64,000 nt of DNA from Neovahlkampfia damariscottae (taxonomy: Eukaryota > Heterolobosea > Selenaionea > Neovahlkampfiida > Neovahlkampfiidae): the NCBI GenBank assembly GCA_016618085.1, contig JABLTG010000038.1, positions 1-64,000 on the forward strand. Reading direction: 5' to 3'. The notes beneath the pieces were generated by a model. It saw only the letters and a list, made by a program, of their open reading frames with translations. It had not been told where the DNA came from and did no database searches. The stretch's first letter is position 1. Each line of letters starts with the position of its first letter. A program made the position numbers and the translations under genes. Shown piece after piece: positions 41,739 to 52,721 of the stretch.

Positions 41739-43259
41739 ATGTATCGTCAATTTTTGTCGTTACTCGTGATTGTTTTAACTTTTTGTTTGTGCATAAATTC
41801 TCAAGCAGTAAAGTGCTTCGGAACCAATTTTAATAATGCTGGTGTCTGCGGAGGTCAAGGTAGTTGCGTTGCCACAGACACTTGTGTTTGTAATACAGGA
41901 TATGGAGGGTCTGAATGTACAATATTTAATTGTGGAGGAAAAGATGAAACAAATTCCACTGTCTGCTCATCACATGGCTCTTGTACAGGACCAAACGTTT
42001 GTACATGCGACACCAATTATTACGGAACAGTTTGTTCGAGTTGGAATTGTTCAGGTATAGAAAATTCAAATTCAACGGTTTGCTCATCAAATGGAGAATG
42101 TATAGCACCAAATAATTGTACTTGTAATTCTGGTTTTGTAGGTGACACATGTTCTGAAGCAACACCACAAGCTTCACCACTTGTTTCACCATTGGTTTCA
42201 CCAGTTGCTTCACCTTTATATTCACCAATAAGTTCACCATTTGTTTCACCAATCGTTTCACCAATAATTTCACCAGCTAGTTCACCATCAAACTCACCAG
42301 CTGTATCACCAAAATATTCACCGTTTGTTTCACCATTGGTTTCACCAGTTGCTTCACCTTTGTATTCACCAATAAGTTCACCATTAGTTTCACCCACAGT
42401 TTCCTCATCAGTAAGTTCACCTGTTGTATCACCAACATATTCACCATCAATTTCACCAACAGTTTCAGTGTCACCAGTTGCTTCACCTTCAGTTTCGCCT
42501 GTTGTTTCAAATTCTCCTGGAAATTTACCATCAGTTTCTCCCTCACCAAGTGTTTCACCAGTTGCTTCACCGGCTAGTTCACCATCAAACTCACCAGTTG
42601 GATCACCAAAATATTCACCACTTGTTTCACCATCAATTTCAATTTCACCAAAAACCTCACCATTCACATCTGCTTCGCCATATTTTTCTCCCGTAGTTTC
42701 GCTGAATGCTTCACCGATACCATCATTAGTTGCATCTCCAACACCAAAGAACTCACCTGTAGAAAGTCAACCAATTGCTTCCCCAAAGAACTCTCCAAAG
42801 GTTTCATCAGTACCAAATCCTGGAACATCACCTGTTGCTTCTCCTAAAAATTCACCAATTTCAGACCCGAAAATGTCACCAAGAGCTTCGTTTGCACCAA
42901 ATCCTAGTCCTGTCAGTTCACCAAATTCATCACCAAGAGTATCAACTGGGGTGAAAATGTCACCAAAATACTCACCTTTGGTTTCACCGTCAACTTCCAC
43001 ATCTGTAACTCAACTGACTAATCCTTCATCTACATTGAGTGGAGGTGATGTTGCTTTGATAGTCATTGGGATTTTTGGAGGATCAACTGGAGGAACAGCT
43101 CTGTTTTTGATATTAATAATATTGATTGGAGGGGTGATTCTAGCTTTAATTTATTTTTTAGTTCAAAAATTTACTCAATCACAATCTCCATTGAACACAA
43201 AAAATGCAAAAATGATGGCACAAGCAGAAGATGGTATGAACGAAATGTATATGGTATAA
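41739..43259 (+). CDS. Surface protein: signal peptide, EGF-like repeats, Ser-Pro repeats, TM anchor
   Basis: 506 residues, intronless. Signal peptide (F-L-S-L-L-V-I-V-L-T-F-C-L), three EGF-like units of about 40 residues (C-x-x-x-G-S-C-x-x-x-x-x-C-x-C), then about 280 residues of S-P-x-x-S-P repeats (S-P-L-V, S-P-V-A, S-P-Y-S), and near the C-terminus a single membrane helix (L-F-L-I-L-I-I-L-I-G-G-V-I-L-A-L-I-Y) with a short cytoplasmic tail. A cell-surface, probably heavily glycosylated stalk. Such EGF/SP proteins are numerous in Naegleria-type amoebae. The repeat contains a near-identical copy at a 144-nt offset (42181 and 42325). ATTGG at 41727-41731 is 7 nt before the ATG. Confidence 0.85.
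   Translation: MYRQFLSLLVIVLTFCLCINSQAVKCFGTNFNNAGVCGGQGSCVATDTCVCNTGYGGSECTIFNCGGKDETNSTVCSSHGSCTGPNVCTCDTNYYGTVCSSWNCSGIENSNSTVCSSNGECIAPNNCTCNSGFVGDTCSEATPQASPLVSPLVSPVASPLYSPISSPFVSPIVSPIISPASSPSNSPAVSPKYSPFVSPLVSPVASPLYSPISSPLVSPTVSSSVSSPVVSPTYSPSISPTVSVSPVASPSVSPVVSNSPGNLPSVSPSPSVSPVASPASSPSNSPVGSPKYSPLVSPSISISPKTSPFTSASPYFSPVVSLNASPIPSLVASPTPKNSPVESQPIASPKNSPKVSSVPNPGTSPVASPKNSPISDPKMSPRASFAPNPSPVSSPNSSPRVSTGVKMSPKYSPLVSPSTSTSVTQLTNPSSTLSGGDVALIVIGIFGGSTGGTALFLILIILIGGVILALIYFLVQKFTQSQSPLNTKNAKMMAQAEDGMNEMYMV
42160..43000 (+). repeat. Ser-Pro codon repeat tract
   Basis: Tandem degenerate units of about 12 nt built on TCACCA-x-x-x, giving S-P-x-x. It includes the nearly identical blocks at about 42181-42240 and 42325-42384, offset 144 nt. 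All six frames stay partly open here, which creates false antisense ORFs. Confidence 0.8.
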
Positions 43260-43396
43260 TTTATAAATAAATCATTGATTTATCAAAGAAATCAAGTTAT
43301 TTCCAACCGTTCCTGAAAATCAATGAGATTATGATGGAGCAAATTCTAAGAATTTGAATTATTTCTTCCACATCCAATTCTCCGAAAAATCCACCA

Positions 43397-44939
43397 ATGA
43401 TTTCTCTCCTTAATTTGTTGTTGATCTTTTTATCACTCATTGTTGTAGTATGGGTTGTTTATTGGACTGATTTAATACTATGGTGGAGTGACCCAATAAT
43501 TGTACCACCTGAAGTTTTCTTGAGATATCAAAAAGAAACACCAAAAAGTAAGGAAAAAAACAAACCAATAAAAATAATTAGTTAAAGATGAAAGTGAAAA
43601 AACATGTGTTGTTGGAAGCGGATTTTCTGGGCTTGCAGTTTGTGGATCATTAAAAAGACATGGAATTCCATTTGATTGTTTTGAAAAAAACGATAAAGTA
43701 ACAGAAAAAAACGTATAACAAAATAGATTGGTGGAAATTGGTACTCTGGTGTTTATAACTCAACACACATCATATCTTCTAAATTAACAACTGAATACAA
43801 AGATTATCCGATGCCAAAAGAATATCCTGATTTTCCTTCTTCTATTCAAATGATCAAATACTTAAATGATTATTGTGATCATTTTAAGTTTAGAGAAAAC
43901 ATTTCTTTGAATACAGAAATTTTGAATTGTGAAAAATTGAAAGATGATAAATGGGAAGTTGAATTCAAGTCCAATGGAAAAATTGAAAAAAAAATTTATA
44001 AATCTTTAATCATTTGCAATGGTCATCATTGGAATAAAAGAATTCCAAAAATAGAAGGAAATTTTACAGGTGATATTTTACATTCAAAAGATTATAAATC
44101 ACCAGAAATTTTACATGGAAAAAGAGTTTTAGTTGGTAAGAATCAATAAATTTTGACAAAAAGTTGGAGGAGGTAATAGTGCTTGTGATATTTGCGTTGA
44201 GAGCGCAAAACATAGTTTTTCAACGGATATTAGCTTAAGAAGGGGATATTGGTTTTTACCAAGATTAATGTTTGGCATACCAATGGTTGAAATGGTCAAA
44301 CCTTTTATGCCATTATTCTTTCAAAGAATTTTGATTAAATTGATAATGAAAGTTGTTGTAGGTAATTTTGAATCTTATGGATTGGAAAAACCAGATCATG
44401 ATGTATTTGAGCATCATCCAACAATAAATTCTGAGTTACTTCATTTAATAAAATTAGGAAAAATAAAACCAATTAAGGAAATCGAAAGATTTGATAAAAA
44501 TGGTTCAAAAGAAATCACATTTAAAGATGGAACAAAAAAAGAATTTGATGTTATTATATTTTGTACTGGATATAATTCTGCTATTCCAATGATGAAAAAT
44601 TATATCGACTATAAAGATGGAATTCCACAATTAGTTTCAGGTGCATTCTTAAAAGGAATCAAGAATTTCTATTATGTTGGATTAGGTCAACCAAGATATG
44701 GAGCAGGTCCATTACTAACTGCTGGATCAGATTTAATTGCAAAAGTTATTTTACTTCAAGATTATTTGACTGATGATTTTGGCACTATATTAACAAAGAA
44801 ATTTGGAATCAAGCCATATAGAAGAGGAAATAAATCTGCTGATGTATTAATTGATCCACATACAATGTATAAACAATTGATGACAATGAGATATTTGTTG
44901 ATATTTTACATCAAATACTGGACTAATATTAAACTTTAA
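43397..44939 (+). CDS. Flavin-containing monooxygenase
   Basis: Four exons. N-terminal membrane segment (about residues 1-30), FAD motif V-V-G-S-G-F-S-G-L-A, G-G-N-W-Y-S-G (FMO-like GGxWx), Y-P-M-P near S-S-I-Q-M, NADP motif V-G-G-G-N-S-A-C-D, and F-C-T-G-Y (FATGY). It is a class B monooxygenase that oxidises N or S centres with NADPH and O2, here anchored to a membrane. No CCAATCA found near the start; CCAATGA overlaps the ATG. It is convergent with the next gene, sharing the stop tetramer TTAA at 44936-44939. Confidence 0.85.
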
Positions 44940-46204
44940 TTTTTTGGCTTTAAATGGAAAAATCTCCTCATTTGGTCATAAATTCCAAAACTTGTTGCGC
45001 AAACAGGTATTGATTTACATAACATTGCAGTGTATCCTCGATAAAATCCGCGAATTCCTTGGTTTTTAAATACCTTTCGAATTAAATCCATTGGAGTTTT
45101 GAATTTTTCTCCTTTTCCATCGAGTTGCATATTTCTGACTATCACATCCATCGGATATGTTACTGTTTGTGCACATGTACCAGAAATAACACCTGATACG
45201 ATGCTGTGAAATACACTGTTATACCCTTTCTCTTGAAATTTGTCAACACATTCTTCAAATATTGTGAAATTAATAGCCAAATTTGGGAAACTTTGAAACA
45301 AAGAAATTACAGATCCTCTATAAAATGCCTTCATTCCTTCTTCTTTTCGAATTTTATTGAATGTATGAATGATTCCTTTGTATTTTATTTCATTTGATGT
45401 TTGAGCTGCCAATCTTGTCCTGATGACATCAACTGGATACACTAGTATCAAAGATATAGGTCCAGATAGTCCACCTGCCATTAATCTCGCATTTCTTCCA
45501 TTAATACTTTTGTCATAAGGCATCAACATTTTTTTGATTTGCTCATAAACCAAATAACAAATTCCTGAATAAGGTATTGATCTAACTACATCGGCTAAGT
45601 TTCCACGAAAAAAACCTGATAAACCTTCTTCTTTCAAAATCTTTTTTGCCCATCCAAAATTGGTCAATGCAGATCCTTTTCCAGAAGAACGAAATTCATG
45701 AGTTTGTTGAAGTGTTGTAATTCTAGATAAAGGAGATCCTACTGTTTTTGAACAAGCACCAGCAATTCCACCAGCAATAAATACTTTTAATTGATAAAAA
45801 TTATCATTCTTTTGTTGTAGATTTAATTTTATTTTGAAATCAATCAATGGTGCTAATTTCCAATATTTTCCTGATATTTCCAGAGAAGTATCATCTAATT
45901 TTTTTTCAAGTTGTTCCCATTTGATATTTGAGTTTTCATTTTCTATTTGTATCTTTAGCAGTTCATTGAAAGAATTTTCAACCAAAATTATTCCTTCTTT
46001 TGAATTGATGTATTTTTTGTTTTCTGTTTTATTTTCACTTGTTAATTGAATGTAGATTTCTTTGATCATTTTTTTCAATTGTTCTTCTTCATTGCTTTCA
46101 TAAGAGTCAAAAATTCTTTTTATTTCTTTTTTGTTGAATTTTTTTTTATGCATCAGAGAAGTGAAAACATTTGCTTTTTCATTTGAATTTGTTTGTTCAG
46201 ACAT
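44936..46204 (-). CDS. Mitochondrial carrier with long N-terminal extension (SLC25A42/APC-like)
   Basis: 422 residues, intronless. The first 125 residues are acidic/basic helices not typical of carriers. Then three carrier repeats follow: G-G-I-A-G-A-C-S-K-T with S-P-L-S-R, Y-P-V-D-V-I-R and Y-P-M-D-V-I-V, with F-F-R-G-N, F-Y-R-G-S and F-Y-R-G-Y. The first signature S-P-L-S-R deviates from P-x-D/E. The likely cargo is a nucleotide or CoA, by similarity of G-A-C-S-K-T and L-S-R-I-T-T-L-Q-Q; unproven. The N-terminal extension could be a regulatory region. Start at the ATG 46204. Confidence 0.8.
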   Translation of the reverse strand: MSEQTNSNEKANVFTSLMHKKKFNKKEIKRIFDSYESNEEEQLKKMIKEIYIQLTSENKTENKKYINSKEGIILVENSFNELLKIQIENENSNIKWEQLEKKLDDTSLEISGKYWKLAPLIDFKIKLNLQQKNDNFYQLKVFIAGGIAGACSKTVGSPLSRITTLQQTHEFRSSGKGSALTNFGWAKKILKEEGLSGFFRGNLADVVRSIPYSGICYLVYEQIKKMLMPYDKSINGRNARLMAGGLSGPISLILVYPVDVIRTRLAAQTSNEIKYKGIIHTFNKIRKEEGMKAFYRGSVISLFQSFPNLAINFTIFEECVDKFQEKGYNSVFHSIVSGVISGTCAQTVTYPMDVIVRNMQLDGKGEKFKTPMDLIRKVFKNQGIRGFYRGYTAMLCKSIPVCATSFGIYDQMRRFFHLKPKN

Positions 46205-46301
46205 TGATGAAAAAAAAGGTGTTGATTCGTTGACAATTTTCAACCACACATAAAACGTCGGATAAACGGAGAATTTAAAAATCTAAAAATATCAAGATTA
46301 T

Positions 46302-46308
46302 TGATTGG
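46302..46308 (+). promoter_or_regulatory. TGATTGG box of the P450 / carrier divergent promoter
   Basis: 10 nt before the P450 ATG (46319) and about 97 nt from the divergent carrier start (46204); the only copy in this gap. Confidence 0.5.
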
Positions 46309-46318
46309 ATCATAAAAG

Positions 46319-47874
46319 ATGTTTTTTCAAATTGTTCTTGTAGCACTGATTGCAATTACTGTACTATTTTTGTATATCCAATACAAACAATATTCAAGAC
46401 AAATAACAAACCCAACCACTGGCAAAACCATCCCTTTAGTCAGAGGCTTTGTTGGATTCATAATTTCTTTATTTTTACCATCTGACGAACATCAAGGATT
46501 AATAACTACCAAATATCATCAAAAACATGGAGACATAATTACATTATATTCACAATTCCAACATGTTGTATCAGTTGCTTCACCAGAATATGCCAAATTA
46601 GTATTGACAGATTCAAAAACATTTTCAAAACCAAATTTTAAAATTGACATGAATAGAGAGTTCCAAAAGTTGATGAATTCAAAAAATGTCTTTATGGTCA
46701 GCGGAGAAGATTGGAAACGTCATAGAACTTCAATCAATCCTGGTTTTTATGATTTATCAATTTACGCTCAACAAATCATCGAAAAAACAAATATTTCAAT
46801 GGAATGCATTAAAAAAGAATCAAAAATTGCAGATGTACATGATATTCTTCAACAATTGACTTTGTAAAAAAAATTAGTTTTCTAACCAGATAGAGATATT
46901 TTAGGAGTGACAATTTTTGATCATGATTTTGATTCAATGAGAGGATCACTTGGGAAAGATTTACAAGCATATAATGAAGTCATGTCAATCATTTTGAATC
47001 CAAAAAATATGGTCTATTTGATGTTTACAAAATATTTCCAAGATTCAAACTCATTTCAAAAGGAGTTATCAAAAAATGCGCAAGTTCTCTTAAAGTTGAT
47101 ATCAAATTTAATCAAAGAATCACAAGAAAGACTTGAAAAAGGAGGAAAAGCAACAACAATGTTGGATTTTATGATTGAATCTCATTTGAATGAAGAATTA
47201 AGCGAAGTTGAGTTAATTTCAAATGTATTCATCTTTTTTATCGCTGGACATGAAACGTAAGTGACACATCAATTTAAATTATTAGAACTGCTAAATCTCT
47301 TTCATTCGCCTTGTATCTTTTGGCAAAACATCCAGAGATTCAAGAAAAAGCTAGAAAAGAAATAAATGAAGTTTTAGAAGGAAAACAATGTGACTATGAA
47401 TCTTGTTCAAAATTGAAATACCTTTCAATGGTGATTAAAGAAGGTATGAGGCTCTATGGACCAGCTGATTTTGCTGATCGTCTGACAACAAAAGAAGTGG
47501 TTCTTGGAGGCTATAAAATCCCAAAGAATCAAAGAGTACAAGTCTCTACAACTGCAATTCATCATGTTTGACATATTTATACGATCTAACTTTTTTAGTC
47601 TCCTACCATTTATGAAAACCCTGATGAATTCATTCCTGAAAGATGGGAGAAAAAAATTCCAAATTTTGCTTGGATTCCTTTCTCAGCAAGTTCAAGAGTA
47701 TGTGTTGGAAATAATTTTTCATTGTTAGAACAAAACATCTTCTTGGCAACTATTTTACAAAAATTCAAATTTGAACCAACTAATAAAAATGCAAAAATTT
47801 CGATAAATCCAAACAATAGAGTAATGGGACCAAATGCAATAGAATTAAAGTTTCAAGAAATTGATCAAAAATAA
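46319..47874 (+). CDS. Cytochrome P450
   Basis: Four exons. N-terminal membrane anchor (F-F-Q-I-V-L-V-A-L-I-A-I-T-V-L-F-L-Y), W-K-R-H-R-T (helix C), I-helix A-G-H-E-T-T, K-helix E-G-M-R, E-N-P-D-E-F-I-P-E-R-W, and heme loop F-S-A-S-S-R-V-C-V-G. The Cys ligand is kept; the usual Gly in F-x-x-G is Ser. About 480 residues, complete. Substrate unknown. Introns are 29-34 nt. It lies between genes for other redox enzymes but there is no evidence of a pathway cluster. Confidence 0.9.
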
Positions 47875-47904
47875 AAAATTCTTCAAAACCACTAAAATGT
47901 TTAT

Positions 47905-49161
47905 TTAGAAAATAAAATTTAGATCCTCCAATTTGTTGTAAATTTTTGATGTTCTTGACATGATTTCATTGTTTGTTTTGATAAATTCAAAAAGAAAGTC
48001 TTTGGGAGATATCCAAACATCAGAAGTTGTATTTTCATATCTGTATTTCGGATGATTTGTTCCATGATGTAAACCACAATAAGATGCACCATATTCATTA
48101 TAATCTTTGATATTGAACCATCCTTTTGATTCATCAAGAGCAGAAGTCAAAATTTTTGCTCCTGAAAAAGTGTCATTTGGATCAAATTGATGAACATTTA
48201 CATCTGATTTTTTGGACATCTCTTGACTTAGTCTTACATCAAAATTCGGAAATAATGTTGACCTTCCATGAAGAACCACATTTGAGAGTAATTCCTTTTG
48301 AATGAATTTTGGACAATTTGAAATGGATTTTTCAACAGATTCATGAATTGCAATGGAATTTTTATCAATCATATTAGGTTTAAATAAAGGTTCAACAGAT
48401 TCAAACAATTCATTTCCTGGAAAAATTAATTCAAAGACAATCTTACCCAATGGAATCACATTTCCATCTGGAAGTTCATACCAAGTTTCTTGTTTGTTCA
48501 TTTCATCACCATTATTCAACGAAGTAAAACACATTTTTTCTTTTATATCGTTCACAACTTCTCTTTCTGCAGTGGTGGTAAAATAAAAGCCTTTCTTATG
48601 CAACAATTTTGAAAAGTACTCTGTAAGATTTCTGCCACCAAAAGAAGCCGATACGTATTGTTCTATTAATGGATATCCATCATAAATTGGAATTATATTT
48701 GGTCTGGATGCTCCAATTGAAACCGCTAATCCATTAACTCTTCCTGTTCCATATAAAGTAAGTACTTCTGAAGGTATTGAATATAGATTTTCAATTGAAA
48801 ACTTTTCAAAAAGTATTTGTGAATTCGTTTGCCTGTGAATCTCTGTGTTTCCAATGTTTTCATTTTGAATTAAAGAAATATTTTTTTCATTTGTTGAAAG
48901 TTGAGAAAAAACGTCTTTTAGAATATTTTCATAACCATTAAAATCTTCAATAATACCATCTCTAACAGGGTATGTGATTTTTAAAATTCCTCTTTTACTA
49001 CAAGCTTCTTGAGAGACATACATATCTTTCAAATTATTGGAAAAGAGAATTGAAGGATGTCTTGGTGAGCCAATGATTGATTTTTGGAATATAGTCGCAG
49101 TTTCATTATGAAGGTTACCAGCTTGTGTGTTTTCACTTCCAATGTCAACAAAAAAATTCAT
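47905..49161 (-). CDS. Divergent actin-related protein (orphan Arp)
   Basis: About 418 residues, intronless, from M-N-F-F-V-D-I-G-S-E-N-T-Q-A-G (actin D-N-G-S-G-x-x-K-A-G), with S-I-I-G-S-P-R, Y-P-V-R-D-G-I-I-E-D-F and P-I-Y-D-G-Y-P-L. The second phosphate loop V-S-I-G-A-S-R lacks the Asp of D-S-G, so ATP hydrolysis is doubtful, although nucleotide binding may remain. It does not match ARP2/3, ARP4-6 or ARP8 signatures I know. The CCAATCA box is 3 nt before the ATG (49165-49171). Confidence 0.75.
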   Translation of the reverse strand: MNFFVDIGSENTQAGNLHNETATIFQKSIIGSPRHPSILFSNNLKDMYVSQEACSKRGILKITYPVRDGIIEDFNGYENILKDVFSQLSTNEKNISLIQNENIGNTEIHRQTNSQILFEKFSIENLYSIPSEVLTLYGTGRVNGLAVSIGASRPNIIPIYDGYPLIEQYVSASFGGRNLTEYFSKLLHKKGFYFTTTAEREVVNDIKEKMCFTSLNNGDEMNKQETWYELPDGNVIPLGKIVFELIFPGNELFESVEPLFKPNMIDKNSIAIHESVEKSISNCPKFIQKELLSNVVLHGRSTLFPNFDVRLSQEMSKKSDVNVHQFDPNDTFSGAKILTSALDESKGWFNIKDYNEYGASYCGLHHGTNHPKYRYENTTSDVWISPKDFLFEFIKTNNEIMSRTSKIYNKLEDLNFIF

Positions 49162-49192
49162 CAATGATTGGACAAATATTTTAGAAGCTTTA

Positions 49193-49864
49193 TTAAAATA
49201 AATTGTGCTTTGAAGTATCAATTTTGTTATCTCTAAAATATTTAACACCTCTTGAAAAATCACCAATAATTTGAGAAGGCATTACATAAGCAGCTTTTGA
49301 AATAATCCATCCAGGTACCCAACCATTTAAATTCAATTGATTAATGTAAACTAATGTTGTTTTATCGCCATTTTTACGAATTTTACAACATTGAATGACT
49401 ATTTCTCCTCTTACAAAATCGTTTGTTGGTTTTTTATATTCATCTGAAACACTTTTAAAAAAAACATCATATCCATTTTCAACTTTTACGAATTTTCTTT
49501 TGACAACGAAATCTCTCATAGATAACATTGAGAATGGAAAATGAATTCCGTTATGTTCAATATCTACATTTTTCTCTCTTTTGAGTTTTTTAATTTTTTT
49601 TTTTTTTTACACTTGTTCTAAAATTTTGCAAAAACCAAATTGTTTGTCATTCCATTTCATTCTGTATTCTGTTTCCCATAAGACAAATAGTAATTCTTCT
49701 GGTGTACAATCCAAAACTGCTTCAAATTTAAAACATTCAATATCTGTTTGTTTGAAAACTTGTTTGTTCCAAATTTTAATGTCTTGTGAGATTGAAACTT
49801 CTTTCCATCCTTGTAATGTTTCTAATTCTTTTTTTGCAATTTCAACAACTTGGTCAAAGCTCAT
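49193..49864 (-). CDS. START-domain lipid-binding protein
   Basis: Two exons; the intron is a poly-A-rich stretch of about 37 nt after L-E-Q. The domain starts W-K-E-V-S-I-S-Q-D-I-K-I-W-N-K and follows with L-L-F-V-L-W-E-T-E-Y-R-M-K-W-N, then I-H-F-P-F-S-M-L-S-M-R-D-F-V, W-V-P-G-W-I-I-S-K-A-A-Y-V-M-P. This is a stand-alone START fold of the STARD2/PCTP kind that can carry one lipid. ATTGG at 49903-49907, 38 nt upstream. Confidence 0.82.
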
Positions 49865-50027
49865 TATTTGAAGTAACCGTTCGAGATATTTGTGATATTC
49901 TTATTGGTCAGGAGAAAATTGTAGTATTTACCCGAAATTCAGAAAAAAAAAAGAAATAATATTCACTCAGATTTCATTTTAACAAAAAGATTTCAGATCA
50001 AGTTTTAATCATCCAATCAAATCTTTA

Positions 50028-51741
50028 TTAATCTTTTCCTGTGATGAATGGATGTTCCAAAAGAATATCAGTAGTCGGACGATTTTCTGGGTAACTAAAA
50101 TCAATTGAATCAAAAAAAAATATTTCAACTTACAATTGAAGACATGCTTCAAGAAACCCTTTCGCATTTTTCGATAATCCTTTTGGAATTTGTAATTGTA
50201 CATTTTCATTTTTTCTCCAATTCATAAATTGAAAAGGTGTATTATATTTTGGAATATCTTCATAAAAAGGAACATTTCCTGTTAACAATTCCAACACTGT
50301 ACATCCTAATGAATAAATATCCGATTTGATTGAATAATTTGAAGAAGAAATAACTTCAGGAGCCATAAAATTAGGAGTTCCACATAATAATTTGTTTTGT
50401 TTCAATTCATTTGTCAACATTTCAGCAGATCCAAAATCTAAAATTTTTTAGGAATATTCAAAAAAACCTGATAAACAACAATGGCCATTTGAATCCAATA
50501 AAACATTGCCTGTTTTAACATCTCTATGTAAAATATTTCTGGAATGAAGATAATTCAAACCATGTAAAATTTGATATGTGTAATTTCTGACCACATTTTC
50601 AGGTAACATGTATGAATGACATTTTGATTCCAATGAACCACCTGACATGAATTCCAAGAAGAAACATAAAGTTTCTTCATTTTTTTCAAATCCTAAATAC
50701 CTAACGATATTTGGATGATCCAAAGTTGATAAAAGTTTAATTTCTGATTGTAGAGCTCCATAAATCTTTGATTTTTCATTCACATTATTTAAATTGATTT
50801 CCTTCACTGCAAATAAAGTTCCAGTTTCTTGATTTAAACCTTCATAAACTTTGGCAAATCCTCCTGATCCTAATATTTGTCCTTTTTGCCATTGAAGTAT
50901 ACTTTGAGTTCTTTTCAAGTTTTTTGGTTGTTCTAAGTGTAATTTTGGTTCAATTTTTTTTATTTTCAAAAAATTTAAAAATATCTTCAAATCATCATCT
51001 GAATAAATAGAAACCAGTTCATCTTCTGAATCTTTGTATTTTATAATTCTAGATCCAAATTCATTGGTCAATCTTTTGTTTAATGATTCAAAATCTTCAT
51101 CAACTCTTAAGATTCTATTTCTTTTTTCTTCATCTACATATAATTGTATTCTAAATTCTTTTTCTATTTCTTCTTCAAGTTCTGCTTGTTCTTTTTCTTC
51201 TGTTTCTACCAGTTCAATTTTGAAGTAATAAGAACTACGATTCCAAAAGTTTGATTTATTGTAAAAAATCATTTCTAGTGTACCTCTTGCTTTTGGATTA
51301 TCTGAGTCATTTGTAAAATTGAACTCAGTTGAGTATTCAGCATGTTTATAGCCACCAGTTCCATATAGGATTCTATTACAATCTAGAATTGTTTTTTTCG
51401 TCCTTGCATTTTTTACAGTCATGTCTACTTTGAATTTTCCGTTGCTCAGAGACTTCAAAAGGATGTTATATTTTCCATATTTTTTAATCTTTGAAACGTT
51501 CAGAATGAGTTTTTTTGTTTACGTCAATAATGATATGTCTTTGTTTTTGTTCATCTAAGGTATCTTGTTCTTCAGACAAAAAAGTTTTTTCGTCTTCAAT
51601 TGTGTCTTTCAAAGAATTTTAAATTTAAATTTTTTTTTTACTATAAGACCTGTCAACTTTAGAAGAAGAAGATACGACAGCTATTTCAGCACTATCAAGT
51701 TTTGAATCACCTAAGGAATCAAAACTGCTCAGTTTAATCAT
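50028..51741 (-). CDS. PB1-domain STE (MEKK-like) protein kinase
   Basis: Five exons from the ATG at 51741. Unknown N-terminal region (about 1-150), a PB1 domain (R-I-Q-L-Y-V-D-E-E-K, F-E-S-L, D-S-E-D-E-L-V-S-I-Y-S-D-D-D-L), then the kinase: L-G-S-G-G-F-A-K-V, A-V-K-E-I, L-D-H-P-N-I-V-R-Y-L-G, H-R-D-V-K-T-G-N, D-F-G (created by splicing), G-T-P-N-F-M-A-P-E. All catalytic residues are present. MEKK2/3-like kinases use PB1 to pair with MEK5; a MAPKKK role for the MAPK at 12 kb is possible but unproven. CCAAT at 51774-51778. Confidence 0.85.
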
Positions 51742-51835
51742 GAAAGGTAGACACGTCACAATTGTGAAATTGACCAATAAAATCTTTGGTTCAATTTAAG
51801 TTTGCACAATTTTTGACAAAGAATTTTTTATTTAA

Positions 51836-52020
51836 TAAGACTCTTGGACAATTAGTGTCTTTATAAGAATAAATATTATTTTCAAGTTGAAGAATGGTGT
51901 TTCAACCGAACAAGTGTTCTTTTCAAATGTAACACTACTCATCAGACAATGAGTACGTCAATAGACAATAAGTCTATCACAAAACAATAAATCTGTCTTT
52001 TTAACAATAAATGAATCATC
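51836..52020 (+). repeat. Left inverted-repeat arm
   Basis: Begins TAAGACTCTTGG and ends in a series of AATAAATC / AATAAGTC units. Pairs with 52935-53119. Confidence 0.75.
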
Positions 52021-52235
52021 AACAAATGAGAAACTCTTTGCCTACGAAGTCCTGGTATTACCTATAGCAACACTCTTCAAGTTTATGAGTGGTGTTATTA
52101 TTGAAACTCCATTTTTGGGGAATAAAATTCTTTGTTTCTTTTTCTTACATTTTTATTACTTTCTCTATTTCCAATTCTTCATCAGCACAATTCCAGTTGA
52201 TCAAATCATTTAACGGAATATCTAAATATAATATT

Positions 52236-52721
52236 TTATTTTAAATAATGAAGTTTGACGTCAATATTATCGTATCCATAGTGAAGCATGGTCCATATTG
52301 CGTGACTAAATATTGCTATATGTTTAGTTTTGGGACCATTTGTGTTGTTTAGCCATTTATAGGCAATATTAGCTAATTTTTTATCAGATACTTTTTTATT
52401 ATTAATATTCAATTTATTGTATTCAGGTATGAGATATGAAACAAGTTCTAAAACAATTTGTTTTTGTGACAATTTCACACAAATATATTTTTTGTTTTCA
52501 TTTTTCTTAAATACTTCATATTCAACATTTTCAAAATGAAGTGAGAAATTTTTTTCATAACTTTCCGTGAGCATCAGAAATCTGTGATCAAAATAATATA
52601 AAAATTTATATCGGAAATATTTTTCCCATGACGTACAATACTCATTTATTTGTTTTCTAAAAATAAAATATTCAACAAAGATTAAGAAAAAAACACCAAC
52701 TCCAAAACCTGTCCAAAACAT
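52236..52721 (-). CDS. Internal ORF of the inverted-repeat element, membrane-anchored unknown
   Basis: 161 residues: one N-terminal membrane helix (F-G-V-G-V-F-F-L-I-F-V-E-Y-F-I), then a cytosolic or lumenal region rich in Lys, Tyr and Asn. No family recognised and no transposase signature. A nearby frame on the same strand (about 52140-52215, ending in V-I-K-M) is open and may be a further exon, but I found no GT-AG path with matching phase. It could be a captured host gene. Confidence 0.45.
   Translation of the reverse strand: MFWTGFGVGVFFLIFVEYFIFRKQINEYCTSWEKYFRYKFLYYFDHRFLMLTESYEKNFSLHFENVEYEVFKKNENKKYICVKLSQKQIVLELVSYLIPEYNKLNINNKKVSDKKLANIAYKWLNNTNGPKTKHIAIFSHAIWTMLHYGYDNIDVKLHYLK

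Noticed and set aside
42020-42667. Long antisense ORF rich in Gly-Glu-Thr opposite the surface protein
   Set aside because: It is the complement of the Ser-Pro codon repeats. Low complexity keeps several frames open and there is no promoter box.
44936-47874. Metabolic gene cluster of FMO, carrier and P450
   Set aside because: The genes are on mixed strands, share no substrate evidence and are separated by unrelated families on both sides.
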